Origin: Discostella pseudostelligera
Lineage: Eukaryota > Bacillariophyta > Thalassiosirophyceae > Thalassiosirales > Thalassiosiraceae
Length of the DNA stretch: 20,829 nt
Direction: 5' to 3'
Assembly (NCBI GenBank): GCA_036940085.1
Contig: JALLBK010000311.1
Location: 1-20,829 of the forward strand
Shown in pieces: positions 10,101-20,226 of this stretch. Under the pieces are notes generated by a model that saw only the letters and a program-made list of their open reading frames with translations, did not search any database and had not been told where the DNA came from. Made by a program: the position numbers and the translations under genes. Each line of letters starts with the position of its first letter. The stretch's first letter is position 1.

Positions 10101-13100
10101 TCTGGTGTGCGCATCAGAGATTCTTTCGTAGTCTCTGCATCGCTTCGAAAGTCGACAAAGCTATCTCCTTGGTAAAGCAAGCATTGGCAGACGGACATTG
10201 CTGCGTAATTGGGCTCCAATCTACGGGAGAGGCTCGCGCAAAAGGTGCCGCAATGGCTGCAGGTTTCAACGATGATTCTGGTGGTCAGTTTGATGATTTT
10301 GTATGCGCTCCAAATGAAGACCTCAAAAGGATTATCATGATGATGTTCCCTCTTCCTCCTAAGCCCAAGGGAGTTATCGCACCAGTGTTGTTCAATCCGG
10401 ATAAAGGCAACAAAAAGACCTCAGAAGATAACTCAGCGGCGGAGGAACCACTTGGGAGGCGCAGGTCGATGAGAAATGCCCAAGCCAAACTTTCCACTAT
10501 TACTGTCGATGATGACGACGTCGCCAATGATGACGACGATGACGACTACAGTAATGACGCTGATGACGACGACGACAATAATGATGATGATTCGGAGGAC
10601 GGTGACACTGCTGAGAACGCGCGGGGAAAGCGTAAGGCAAAGAAGAATACAAGCCTGGCATCGAAGAAACAGAAGCCATCGAGTGACAGTGGCAGCTCCA
10701 ACAACCGCAGGAAGCGAATTCCATGGAACGAAATTCCTCTTGATTTAGACTCAACAAGGAGTGTCGAGAATAAGCGTCTAGTGAATTATCGAAAAGCAGT
10801 GGAGAAGTTGCAACAATACATGGACTCAGTGGACAAGTTGGAGCTTCCTCCGAACCCCCTCGATAAGTGAGTCAACAATTTGTCATTGTTTTGTTTCGTT
10901 GGTTTCGATTTTCCTCACATTACCACTTCTTCTTGAAAGACTATTGAATGAGCTCGGGGGACCAGACAAAGTTGCTGAACTCACGGGCCGCAAGATTCGC
11001 CAGGTCCAACGATTTGACGAGAAAAAAAGCAAGATGGTCGTCTCGTACGAACGTCGAAAGGGAGAAGGACGCTTTGACCAGATCAACATTGAAGAGAGGA
11101 ATAACTTCCAATCAGGAAAGAAGTTAGTCGCCATCCTGAGTGAGGCTGCTTCGACAGGGATAAGTTTGCAAGCTGACAAGAGAGTTGCAAACCAGCGTCG
11201 ACGATTTCACATCACTCTGGAATTGCCTTGGGTATGTCATGGTTGGCAATCATTATCGTTTCGATTAGATGGTATCGCCAATAACTAACCATTCGCTTCC
11301 TTTCCTATTTCACAGAGTGCAGACAAGGCAATTCAACAGCTGGGTCGAACTCATGTAAGTACTACTTTAAGATCCACTCCTATCGATGTCGTCAAATGGT
11401 CTACTCACGCCGACTGTACCCACGTCGTCTGTTTTCCTAGAGAGCCAATCAAACATCAGGTCCCATGTACAAGTTCTTGCTCAGTGATGTGGGAGGCGAG
11501 AAGAGATTTGCTGCTGCTGTTGCGAAACGTTTAGCCCTCCTCGGGGCGCTGACTCAAGGAGATCGTAGAGCCACTGGACAGTCTAATGCTCTCGGTCTAG
11601 GAGGATTTGATATGGACAACAGGTTTGGAAAGAGAGCCATGAAACAGATGCTCAATAACATTTGGAGTTGCACCGCATCGACCGTGACAGATGCTCCCGA
11701 TTCGTGTGTATGTGAAGCTCTGAAGCTAATCGACTCGCATCTCACTACTGCTATTGAGGAGGTTGGTGATGATGGAAATTGGCAAATGGGATTAGATCCG
11801 TACGACGACGACACAAACGCAATACAGTCCTTCTACAGCATGATGGCGTCCCTCCTCTTAGGCCCTTGCGCGAGACTGGCTGACCATCGCGTTGATGCCA
11901 TCAGAGAGGGCAGGAGTGTTTCCAAATACTGGGAATCTCTTGAGAATGGAACTGAGTCGAAAGAAACAGTCAAACCGAAGATTGATGCAGAGGTGCAGGC
12001 AGCCAAGGATGCAGGCCTAAATTTTCATGTTCTGTGCAATATTTGGCTTTACGACGTTGGCGTCACGCAGGGATCTTCGGAAGCTGGCCGAAGTGGAACT
12101 CCCATGAGTGTGTCTAAATTTTTGAACCGGTGTCTTGGTATGAATCTCTCGAGACAAAAGTTGTTGACAGATCACTTCCTCAACCATCTTCAAACTGAAG
12201 TCTTGATCGCAAAGAGGGCTGGGACTTATGATCATGGTATCAAGACTGTAACAGGCAATGCGGTCACCATTCAGAAGCCTCGTTCGTTTTGCTTTCGTGG
12301 ACTTGAAGCTAAGGATGAACGTGTCTTTGTGTACAAAGTGTCTGTTGATCGAGGAATGTCAGCTGAAACTGCTCGACAAATGTTCCAGGAAGCTTCGGCA
12401 CTCAATGGTGAAGGTACGAACGGTTCTGGAGGTAGGCAGCCAATCAAAACCGGATTCTACATAGATAACCGTCGACAATACAAAGTGCCCAAAATGTACC
12501 TCGTCATCAACCAAGGATCGACGAATAAAAGCTGTGTTATCGTGCGTCCGAACGATGGCAAAACGACATGGTCAACTGGTTACACTCGGGACAGGCTATA
12601 CGCTGGCCATCGGCTTTCACCATGCAACAACCTAGATCAGGCTTTGGAGAAATGGACTCAAGAGTTCAACATGGCTGATATTCCATTATCTGAATACTAT
12701 CAACAATCCTGCAAGGGTAGGCACGTCGAACGTGAGTGTGTTAAGAAACACGTGCATTGACGACCACTTACTGCCGTAATCACACCTTACATGTTTTTAT
12801 TATCACTTTTTTGTGTACAGGCATAGTGTTCACCGGGTCGGTGACACCTATTCTCAACCAGATCCTAAGAGTCTCCAATTTTGGTAGACTCTCTTCATCG
12901 GGCGACGAGAAATTGTCGTTACCTTCTATTGTGAGAGTGGAGCCATGGGGCAAGTCTCAGCAGCAGACTGCTGAGCCCGAGTCAAAGGCTGAAGAAGTAA
13001 GCGAGCAGATCTCAGACGATGGCGAAGTAGTTGCAATATCAACAGAACCAGCTTTGCCGACGGGCACTGATACTCCTGTTGTGGGCCAAATGGTGGCTCG

Positions 13101-13705
13101 CAAGGTTGGAAACAGCATATTCAGAGGTGTAATTGACGAGGTGCGTGCCAACTTCGTAATTTGTCGTTTTATCATATGAAAGCCAACTTGCTCATCCAAT
13201 TATTGTCGAGTAGTGTAAGGTTGGTCGGGATGGATACTACATCACTCGTTTCACGGATGGATGCATTGTCAAAATGAAAGCTCAAGAGGCACAAGTGGCG
13301 AAGCAGCTTTTCGAAGATGAACATGAAAAGCTTGTAGTAGAGGCGAAAGTGCAGCGAGCCAATGCTGCTAGCATTGAAATGAAATGTTCTACCGCCACAA
13401 CTGAAAGAATTGTTCGCCGTCCTGTCTTGACGGAAGAAGACGAAGAAACTACTGAAGAATTTGAGCGCATCTTCGAAGATGAGTTCGATGGTGAAGTGCC
13501 CGATGTTTTGGTGGGGTTAGAATTTCCACAGAGGGGTGAAATTCTTTGGCAATCGCAAAGGTCCAAGTCGAAAGAAGGAATTTACCTGCCTTTTTGGGAG
13601 TTTGTCTTGAGGAAACTCTCAGAAAAGCGCCTCGATGAAGGCGCGTTGACTTCCCGTGATTTGCTCAACCAAGAGATTGTTGAAGCAAAATTTGCCAAGA
13701 AATGA
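7147..13705 (+). CDS. SBNO: Strawberry-notch family (SBNO) DExH helicase-like transcriptional regulator
   Basis: Twelve exons: 7147-8371, 8464-8796, 8882-9098, 9181-9213, 9296-9486, 9576-10016, 10095-10866, 10940-11231, 11316-11354, 11441-12716, 12821-13140, 13214-13705; 1876 residues with all phases closing. Start chosen at ATG 7147 (CAACCATGG context). The SBNO AAA domain begins near residue 408 ([12 protein letters not shown]). Walker A is [11 protein letters not shown] (482-492), DExH is FDECHKAK (593-600), SAT at 639-641. The second half has [34 protein letters not shown] (1142-1150) and QLGRTHRANQ (from 1176). SBNO proteins are nuclear coregulators in animals and plants; enzymatic helicase activity is not established. 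Extra features: a SUMO-interacting-like ILID plus acidic run (30-40), an acidic/Ser-rich N-terminus, a C2HC zinc finger (Cys317, Cys320, His333, Cys337), an Asp-rich insert with a KRKAKK nuclear signal (about 952-997), and a possible Tudor-like module near 1690-1735. Convergent with IPMDH. Confidence 0.93.
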
Positions 13706-13941
13706 ACGTCAAAATGTCTGCACAAATGATAAGTCGGATCAAAATCGTCTCCATGGATCATGCCACATCGTCAAAATCAATATGCAGGTTCAAGGGGTGT
13801 AGAATACCTTGAAGTAGCATTATATATTATCTAATCAGCTGTATTTCCATGCAAATAATTTCGATCACGTCCACATTCTGGTGTGTACAAAATTAAGTGT
13901 GTTACTTAGACCACTTTGGCTCACTCTTGTTGCGAGACTTC
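13706..13941. other. Convergent 3' region between SBNO and IPMDH
   Basis: 236 bp shared by two convergent transcripts; no gene seen. It contains a 7-bp perfect inverted repeat, TTCAAGG (13789-13795) and CCTTGAA (13807-13813), loop 11 nt, then an AT-rich stretch. The stop-to-stop distance is short, so the 3' UTRs probably overlap. Confidence 0.5.
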
Positions 13942-15697
13942 CTACACCTTCACGGCGCAATCAATGGTTGATACGATTGCCGCAACCGCCTCGCCCATTT
14001 CTATGCAGCCGACGAGTTTGCAGCCATCGTTCTCTTGCTTGATATCTGCCGTCCTCAATCCCTTATCCAAAACCGCCTCCACAGACTTTTCCAAAATGTC
14101 AGCCTCCTCCGCCCTATCCAGATCATATCGGAGCATCATGGCCGCGCTCAAAATAAGTGCCAACGGGTTCGCCAAGTCCTTCCCAGCAATGTCGGGTGCA
14201 CTTCCATGACAGGGTTCAAATACGCCTGGTCCACTAACCCCAATACTTGCCGAGGGCAACATGCCCAACGATCCAACCAACATGCTCGCTTCATCACTGA
14301 GGATATCCCCGAATATATTTCCCGTAACAATGGTATCGAATTGCTTTGGCCAACGGATAAGCTGCATCGCAGCATTATCAACATACATGTGAGAGAGTTC
14401 GACATTCGGAAATTCCTTCGTCATGACTTCAATAACAACGTCTCTCCAGAGTTGGCTAACGTCGAGTACATTGGCCTTGTCGACACTGCACAGTTTGCCT
14501 CCACGTTTGCTGGCAACATCACCTTGCAAAGTTTATCGAGCAATAAGGCACAAAAGAGTTAGTTCTCGCATCCATCAACATGATGACGACATCATAAAAC
14601 AAAAGAGTGCATCCTCAACGAACAAAAGTGTAGGGAAATTCTAATCGGTCGAGCAAAACATAATTGCTTCGACGGCTACAATTTCAGACTCTCCCAAGCC
14701 CAAACAATAGGAGCTCATTTCATCGAGCACTTTTCAGTGCCAGATACCTTTCTTCTTGCATTCAAACAGGGGCACAACCATGAGCATGGGTATAGTAAAA
14801 GCTCGGCCGGCCTGTGATAGGGAATGCATTATTTGTTGTCGCTCTCAACCAACACACATTTTAATACCTCGACATTCGAACACGCGTTGCATGTTCTACT
14901 CACCTGCAACTCGTGCAATACGAGCAATTTCATCCTCGCCATAGATCATGTTATTGTATCCAACTCGTTTTCCTAGAAAGATGAGTCGGTGATGAAGGTG
15001 AATGTGGTGAATGAGAGTTACCGAAGAAGAAGTGCATGCAAGCATACTATCATGAGATCGAACGATCTTCGACGACGCCACCAAACAATATATATAATTC
15101 CTTACCGTCCACGACTTCAATTCCCTTCGGAGTACCAAAATACACATCACCCGTGAGCTCCCTAACCACCATAACATCGACGCCCTCCACAACCTCACGC
15201 TTCAATGTGCTAGCATCAATCAACTGATCCAATACCTTGGCAGGACGTAAATTAGCAAATAATCCAAGCTGTTTGCGCATCTTGAGCAATCCACTCTCTG
15301 GGCGTAATTCACGTGGATTGGCATCCCATTTGTAGCCGCCGATGCAGCTGAGCAGAACAGAGTCACTAGATAGGCATTGCTGTAATGATTCATCGGGGAA
15401 GGGATCATTCTTGGCATCAATGGCTGCACCGCCAATGAGAGCTTCGGTCATATGAAGTTCAAAGTTGCATCGTTTGGTTAATGCCGCGAGTACGCCCTTG
15501 GTGGCGGTCATGATTTCGGGTCCGATGCCATCTCCGGGAAGGAGGGTGATTTGATAGCTGTCCTTCTTGGAGACGGCATCGAGACGACTGCTGGTACTGC
15601 TACTGCTGCTTGATCGAGTCTGGGCAACTGGCGCAAAGGCTGCTGCGGTGCCTGCTGTAAGCGCCAAGATAGCAAAAGATGGGAGCTTCATGATCAT
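13942..15697 (-). CDS. leuB: 3-isopropylmalate dehydrogenase, plastid-targeted
   Basis: Exons on the minus strand: 15697-15106, 14972-14904, 14522-13942; 413 residues, phases consistent. It catalyses NAD-dependent oxidative decarboxylation of 3-isopropylmalate to the 2-ketoacid precursor of leucine. Motifs: GDGIGPE (55-61), [20 protein letters not shown] with the substrate-binding arginines, [74 protein letters not shown] and [14 protein letters not shown], i.e. a complete enzyme. The N-terminus (MIMKLPSF...TAAAFAP) is a signal peptide followed by an AFAP-type junction and a Ser-rich transit-like region, typical for import into a secondary plastid. Translation may begin at Met1 or Met3. The second intron (14903-14523, 381 bp) is the longest in the window; I see no gene inside it. 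Upstream lies a G-box inverted repeat. Confidence 0.95.
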
Positions 15698-16121
15698 GAT
15701 GTCGGTGATGATGAATAGTAAATGAGAGTGTCGGCGGCGGCGGCGATTTTCATGGTCATCGTCGTATGGTAGTCATCGACTTCAACCTTCAACCGCGTTC
15801 ACTCTGCAGGGTTCCAGGTGGCGGGTTCCTGGTGGAGGTGGTGGTGAGCGGCCAGACAACCGAAGACGGAAGGACCAGTGACATGAAGCGCTGACACGTG
15901 GATCCACCAAAATCCACGTGGAAGTTCGATGCAGCGACACTCATCTTCTATCACCGCTCGACTCTCGAACAAATAACAGCCATCATTGTATGGAGTAGGC
16001 CAATGTTACTATGGGCTGATAGCGAATAAGGTGATCATAATAAGAGTTTGATTATCGAAGCGGTGAGCAGTGGTAAGAAGGAGTCAGTTATTGATCAAGA
16101 GGCTTCAGTATCTAGCAAAGG
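15698..16121. other. IPMDH upstream region / ArgRS 3' region
   Basis: 424 bp without a gene. It includes a GGC repeat near 15732-15745, a GGTTCCAGGTGGCGGGTTCC stretch (15810-15829) with a GGCGGG core, and the paired CACGTG sites at 15895-15920. Confidence 0.5.
15895..15920. promoter_or_regulatory. Paired G-box inverted repeat upstream of IPMDH
   Basis: CACGTGGAT (15895-15903) and ATCCACGTG (15912-15920) are perfect reverse complements with an 8-bp spacer, each holding a CACGTG G-box. They lie about 200-220 bp upstream of the IPMDH start. CACGTG is a bHLH/bZIP core. Two oppositely oriented copies suggest a cooperative factor-binding site; this is inference from sequence only. Confidence 0.45.
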
Positions 16122-18438
16122 TTACAGCTTTTCTACAACTGGTATACCGAGTAGACCCATGAGCAGTCGAATCGTAGCCGCTGATACTGTGCACATGGTT
16201 AGACGACTAGCTTTCAATTCTGGAGTTTCTGCATTATTCACAGAGCAACTTTCGTAGAACTGGAATAATATTGAAGGAATACAACATTAGCATTCATGCG
16301 TCAACAATGAAATACATCGTACAATTCAGAATCAAGAGACCTCACCTGGTTGAATTTTTGACTCGTTTCGAATAGATAGTCGCATAGACGGTTTGGATAG
16401 AGCTCCATTTCTACTTCACTCAATATGTCAGGCAGTTTAACGAGGTTGCGAACCAGCTGCTTCTCTGAATCATGAGTGATGAGGATTGTCGATGCCGCCT
16501 CGGGCCAAATAATTTTGTCCCCCTCCGACTGGCCCGTGGCCTTACGAACAATGCCGCATATCCTTGCATAGGCGTAGAGCATGTAGGGTGCTGTATTTCC
16601 ATTCAGACTCAACATTCGTCCGTAGCTGAATTTGTAGTTCGATTCACGGTTCATCGAGAGATCTGCGTATTTCACAGCACCGATTCCAACTGTTTTGGCA
16701 ACATCAGATAGTGCGTCGGTAAGTTCTGTATCATCATCCATCCTCGACTTAATATCATCACCAGCAATACGCACGGCCTCATCCAACAAATCTTTCAGCT
16801 TGACAGTATCTCCCGAACGGGTTGCGAATTTCTTCCCATCCTCGCCTTGGACGAGGCCAAAGGGAACGTGTTCCAAAGATACCGTGTCCGGGACGAAGCC
16901 TGCCTTCTTAGCTGCGGCGAAAACCATTTCAAAGTGCTGAGACTGACCAGCGTCTGTAACGTACAGGACACGATCGGCCTTTTCGCCACCCTCATTCGGA
17001 TCAAACTGAACGCGATGCCTAACAGCCGCGAGATCAGTGGTAGCGTAATTGAATCCTCCATCCGACTTGCGCACGAGCATTGGGAGTGGAGAGCCATCAC
17101 GATTGGCATATCCCTCAAGGAAGACGGCTGTGGCACCCTCGCTCTCGACGGCTAATCCAAGATTTTGCAGTTCAGTAACAACACCCTCCAGATATGGATT
17201 GTAGAACGATTCTCCACGCTCGTTTAAGCCGACGATATTCAATCGATCATAAATCTTTTGATACTCCACTCTACTTGCACGGCACAATGATTCCCAAGCT
17301 GCCAACGATTCAGCATCACCCGCCTGGAGCTTCACCACGCCCTCTCGTGCACGGGCCTTGAATTCCTCATCGACATCAAATCGTTTCTTTGCAGCCTTGT
17401 ACAATGTGACCAAATCACCCAAATCGACGTCCTGGTTGTTGTTGAGTAATGCCTCGGGATATTCATCGCGCAAATGTTCCACAAGCATACCAAACTGTGT
17501 TCCCCAATCTCCCACATGGTTGAGACGTAATACATCGTGACCCGCGAAGGTTAAGACGTTGGATAATGTGTCACCGATAATGGTGCTGCGCAAATGACCC
17601 ACGTGCATCTCCTTGGCAATGTTGGGAGAGGAGAAGTCCACCANAATATACACACTCACTCGGTAAGTGGAACCGCCAACCTCCCGGCACTATCCAACGC
17701 CATCTCTCCCAGTGCCTTACTCAAATAATCATTATCCAACTTTAAATTAATAAATCCTGGTCCGGCAATCTCCAATGGCAATTCCATAATCCCATCTAAC
17801 TTTGGTTGTAAGGCATTGACAATTTGTTGTGCACATTCCCGTGGATTTTTATATCCCAATTTTTTAGAGAGGGACATGGCCGCATTGCATTGATAATCAC
17901 CAAATTCTGGTTTGGTTGCGGGTGTGACCATGGCATCCCTCAGAGTGTAGCGGTGAGGAGGAGAGGGTGGTGATTGTTCAGTGTTGTCGATGAAGATTTC
18001 GTTCAAAGTGTCGGCTACCAGTGTGCGGATGGTATTGATCCCCACGAGTGATGAGGATGATGTGTTGGATGAAGTCTCTGTGGCGCTGCTACGGCTACTG
18101 GATGTGGCAGAGGATGACATTTGCAGCTGATAACGAGCGTTTGCAGATGCAGTAGAACGACTTGGAGCAAATGACTGTCGGCTACTGCTTTTTAATAGAC
18201 GCGATGATGGCATCGTCGGCAATGTCTGTTTCGCATGCACATCATGGGTACCGACTAACGTGGTTTGGAAAGCAATCGGCCGTCGACGACAACCAGCAGC
18301 GGCGGTGGCGGCGGCAGATGCCCGAAAAAGAGCGGTTGCTGAGAGGATTGAAATCATAATGAAGATCCGCTGGACTGCGAATGCGGCTGTTAGTGGGAGA
18401 GAGGCCATCGTCATCGTCTTCCAGATCGAATTGAACAT
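16122..18438 (-). CDS. Arginyl-tRNA synthetase with N-terminal extension; interrupted by an assembly N
   Basis: Minus-strand parts: 18438-17660, then after the N at 17644, 17641-16346, and last exon 16259-16122 (stop 16124-16122). It charges tRNA-Arg with arginine using ATP. Visible features: N-terminal Add-1-like domain ([18 protein letters not shown]), [19 protein letters not shown] containing the class I HIGH signature as [43 protein letters not shown] in the KMSKS position, [13 protein letters not shown], and a C-terminal anticodon-binding end ([20 protein letters not shown]). At 17659 a GTGAGT donor follows Leu-Thr-Glu, but no acceptor is present before the N, and the two halves are out of frame by one base. 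An intron plus a few codons is probably missing from the assembly. The extension of about 130 residues has Met at 1, 9, 11, 28, 76 and 107 and is Ser/Arg/Ala-rich, suggesting organelle targeting or dual targeting. Confidence 0.92.
17644..17644. other. Ambiguous base (N) marking a probable assembly gap
   Basis: This is the only N in the window. It lies 15 nt inside an apparent ArgRS intron whose donor is visible and whose acceptor is not. Twenty bases separate the last good codon before it from the conserved VDFSSPN codons after it, so frame is lost. A collapsed or unsized gap explains this better than a mutation. Confidence 0.7.
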
Positions 18439-19202
18439 GTATGACGGGTTGGTGGCTGTTGGTGGTTGGTGGTGCCGCTAGTGCGGTGGTGCGGTATTGA
18501 TGGGTCTCCTGCCAAATTTCTGCCACGTACTTCGTCTCTCGTCTCACTGCCACGTGTCCGTTCGTGTCAGCTTTCCCTTTCTCTCCCGCCATATCCTTCT
18601 ATCTCCCGCCATATCTTTAGCTACCCGCCAAAATATCTTGAAGCTAAAGCAAGCAAGGTGTGTCTAGGTGTGTCTTCTGTATCTGTTTCCCGCCATATCT
18701 TTTCTTCTCTCCCCCCGCCGTATCTTTCACTTCCCGCCATATCTTTCCTGTCTCCCGCCACTAATATTATTCGGCCACGTGTAAGAAATCCAACCCCAAT
18801 CCAAAAAGCCAAAAAAGCCAACACCGCACCACCAACGAACCGCCGACAGCTCACAGCCGACTACTCCTAGACTCTAGATACTACGATAACTCCTCGTCGC
18901 ACTTCGTGACGGCTTCATTATTCATTGGTTTGGATCCGTTGCCACTGTTGAATCTGCCGTTCTACAATAAGTACCATAGCATAGATACAGCCCGCTCAAA
19001 AATAATATTTGCCCGGAGTTGAGAGTGCGAGGACCGCCACACTTTCGTCTGCAACAATTATTCTCTGCAGCTGCAATTGCAAGCCCCCTACCTCCCACAT
19101 ACCATTTTTGTGGAATATCTAGAGAGGCGCACGCGAAACGCGATGCGACAACGATAACCGACAACAATCTGCTGAGCAACCACCACAACAACTTAACTTG
19201 TC
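18439..19202. promoter_or_regulatory. Divergent upstream region of ArgRS and the small coiled-coil gene
   Basis: About 760 bp without a convincing gene. It contains two CACGTG boxes (18551-18556 and 18776-18781) flanking a cluster of seven CCCGCC boxes. Frames across the region are made of the repeated boxes and have no family resemblance. Confidence 0.45.
18585..18759 (+). promoter_or_regulatory. Cluster of seven CCCGCC (E2F-like) boxes with about 20-bp spacing
   Basis: CCCGCC cores start at 18585, 18605, 18624, 18689, 18714, 18733 and 18754. Spacings are 20, 19, 65, 25, 19 and 21 bp. Most copies fit TCCCGCCATATCTTT. The TTCCCGCC form matches the E2F/DP consensus. The array lies 150-320 bp upstream of the ArgRS start and 440-620 bp upstream of the gene at 19203. 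It could be a degenerate tandem repeat, a factor-binding array, or both. Confidence 0.5.
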
Positions 19203-19526
19203 ATGATGCATGCCCCATCTACAACATCAAACAATACTACAACGGAGGAGCTGCAACGCATCCAAAAGGAATGTGCGTCCATGATCCAAACTCTCAAGGA
19301 ATTACACGACGAAGAGATGCAATTGCGCGCATCGAATAAATTCTTGGCCCATCGAGCAGCGGTTATGGGGTGCACGGGGGGTTTGGACGGTGGGACACGT
19401 CGAGAAGCACGACGAAAGGCTGCAGCGAAGAAGGCAGCGGCTACTACCAGTGGAAGTGGCGGTGGTGGTAGCAGTCAGAATTGCAGTATCATCACTACGC
19501 CAAATAAGGGGGAAAGGATCCGGTAG
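19203..19526 (+). CDS. Small coiled-coil hypothetical protein
   Basis: Single-exon frame of 107 residues, starting with ATGATG (19203/19206). Residues 14-50 (EELQRIQKECASMIQTLKEL and following) are charged, with heptad-like spacing typical of a coiled coil. Then come a basic Ala/Arg/Lys helix (RREARRKAAAKKAAA), a Gly/Ser linker and the C-terminus. I recognise no family. The stop follows a G5 run near 19507-19512. A one-base shift there would extend the protein with an acidic/Ser tail ending near 19577, so the 3' end may be mis-called. An antisense frame overlaps its end but looks non-coding. Confidence 0.45.
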   Translation: MMHAPSTTSNNTTTEELQRIQKECASMIQTLKELHDEEMQLRASNKFLAHRAAVMGCTGGLDGGTRREARRKAAAKKAAATTSGSGGGGSSQNCSIITTPNKGERIR

Positions 19527-20226
19527 CAGCGTCGTCATCGTCCGTGGTCGAGGATCCATCAACATTGGATATATGATAGTATGGCAGATGATTCCGACGG
19601 TTGAAAGAATCAGATTGATGTTCTCTACTCAACCAATTCTGTGCTCGATTCTGTATCAGTTGCTGATATTGGAATATAGCGAGAGAACGTTCTACATTTG
19701 GGGGGTGTTGAACGCAACATGATAGGTATTTGTTGGGCAACCAATGAATTTGAGAGAACCGAAAGATAGATTCAAGCACCGAACATACGAGCAAACGATG
19801 GGGAAACGAATCGTCGAATGACGGATGTGTTTGTTTCTTGAAATGCTGATGAAGGATAAAGGACCCTTGGTGTTTTGAGGCAGACCCTCCAGCCAACTTC
19901 ACATTCATTTGGGCTCACTATTGTAATTTACTGGGTCGGAGAATGCAAGATGCAAGAGCAAGATAACATACAATTATTTCTATATTCATGCCTTTCTATT
20001 ATGAACAATTAATGCTTAGACTGTTTGCCAATTAGCGTTGAAGTTCGTGGTTTAAGTAACTCTATGATTCCTCTTTGGATGGAAGATTATGATTTGATGT
20101 ATGCCGAACATTCGCCACACTGTTCTTCCCGCCATTTTCGCCAAAAAGGTCTTCGCCTCATTATCGCCAAAAAAGATATCGTTGTGTCACCCATCACCAC
20201 CCATCACCTCACCATCGTCGAGAACC
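19527..20226. other. Intergenic region with MIF-like gene upstream sequence
   Basis: 700 bp in which I see no supported gene. A 137-codon antisense frame (19495-19908, minus) has no recognisable domain or splice context. Near the right end is TTCCCGCCATTTTCGCC (20126-20142), two E2F-like boxes in tandem, about 85-100 bp upstream of the next start codon. Confidence 0.45.
20126..20142 (+). promoter_or_regulatory. Tandem E2F-like boxes upstream of the MIF-like gene
   Basis: TTCCCGCC (20126-20133) is followed directly by TTTTCGCC (20135-20142), then further CGCCAAAAA motifs to about 20175. Same core as the cluster at 18585-18759. Binding by E2F/DP is inferred from the consensus only. Confidence 0.35.

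Noticed and set aside
14560..14610. Box C/D snoRNA within the long IPMDH intron (TGATGA and an ATGATG...CATCAT palindrome)
   Set aside because: No properly spaced box D and no terminal stem on either strand.
19495..19908. 137-codon antisense open frame next to the small coiled-coil gene
   Set aside because: No recognisable domain, low-complexity end formed by the antisense of a coding Ser/Asp tract, and no splice or promoter context.
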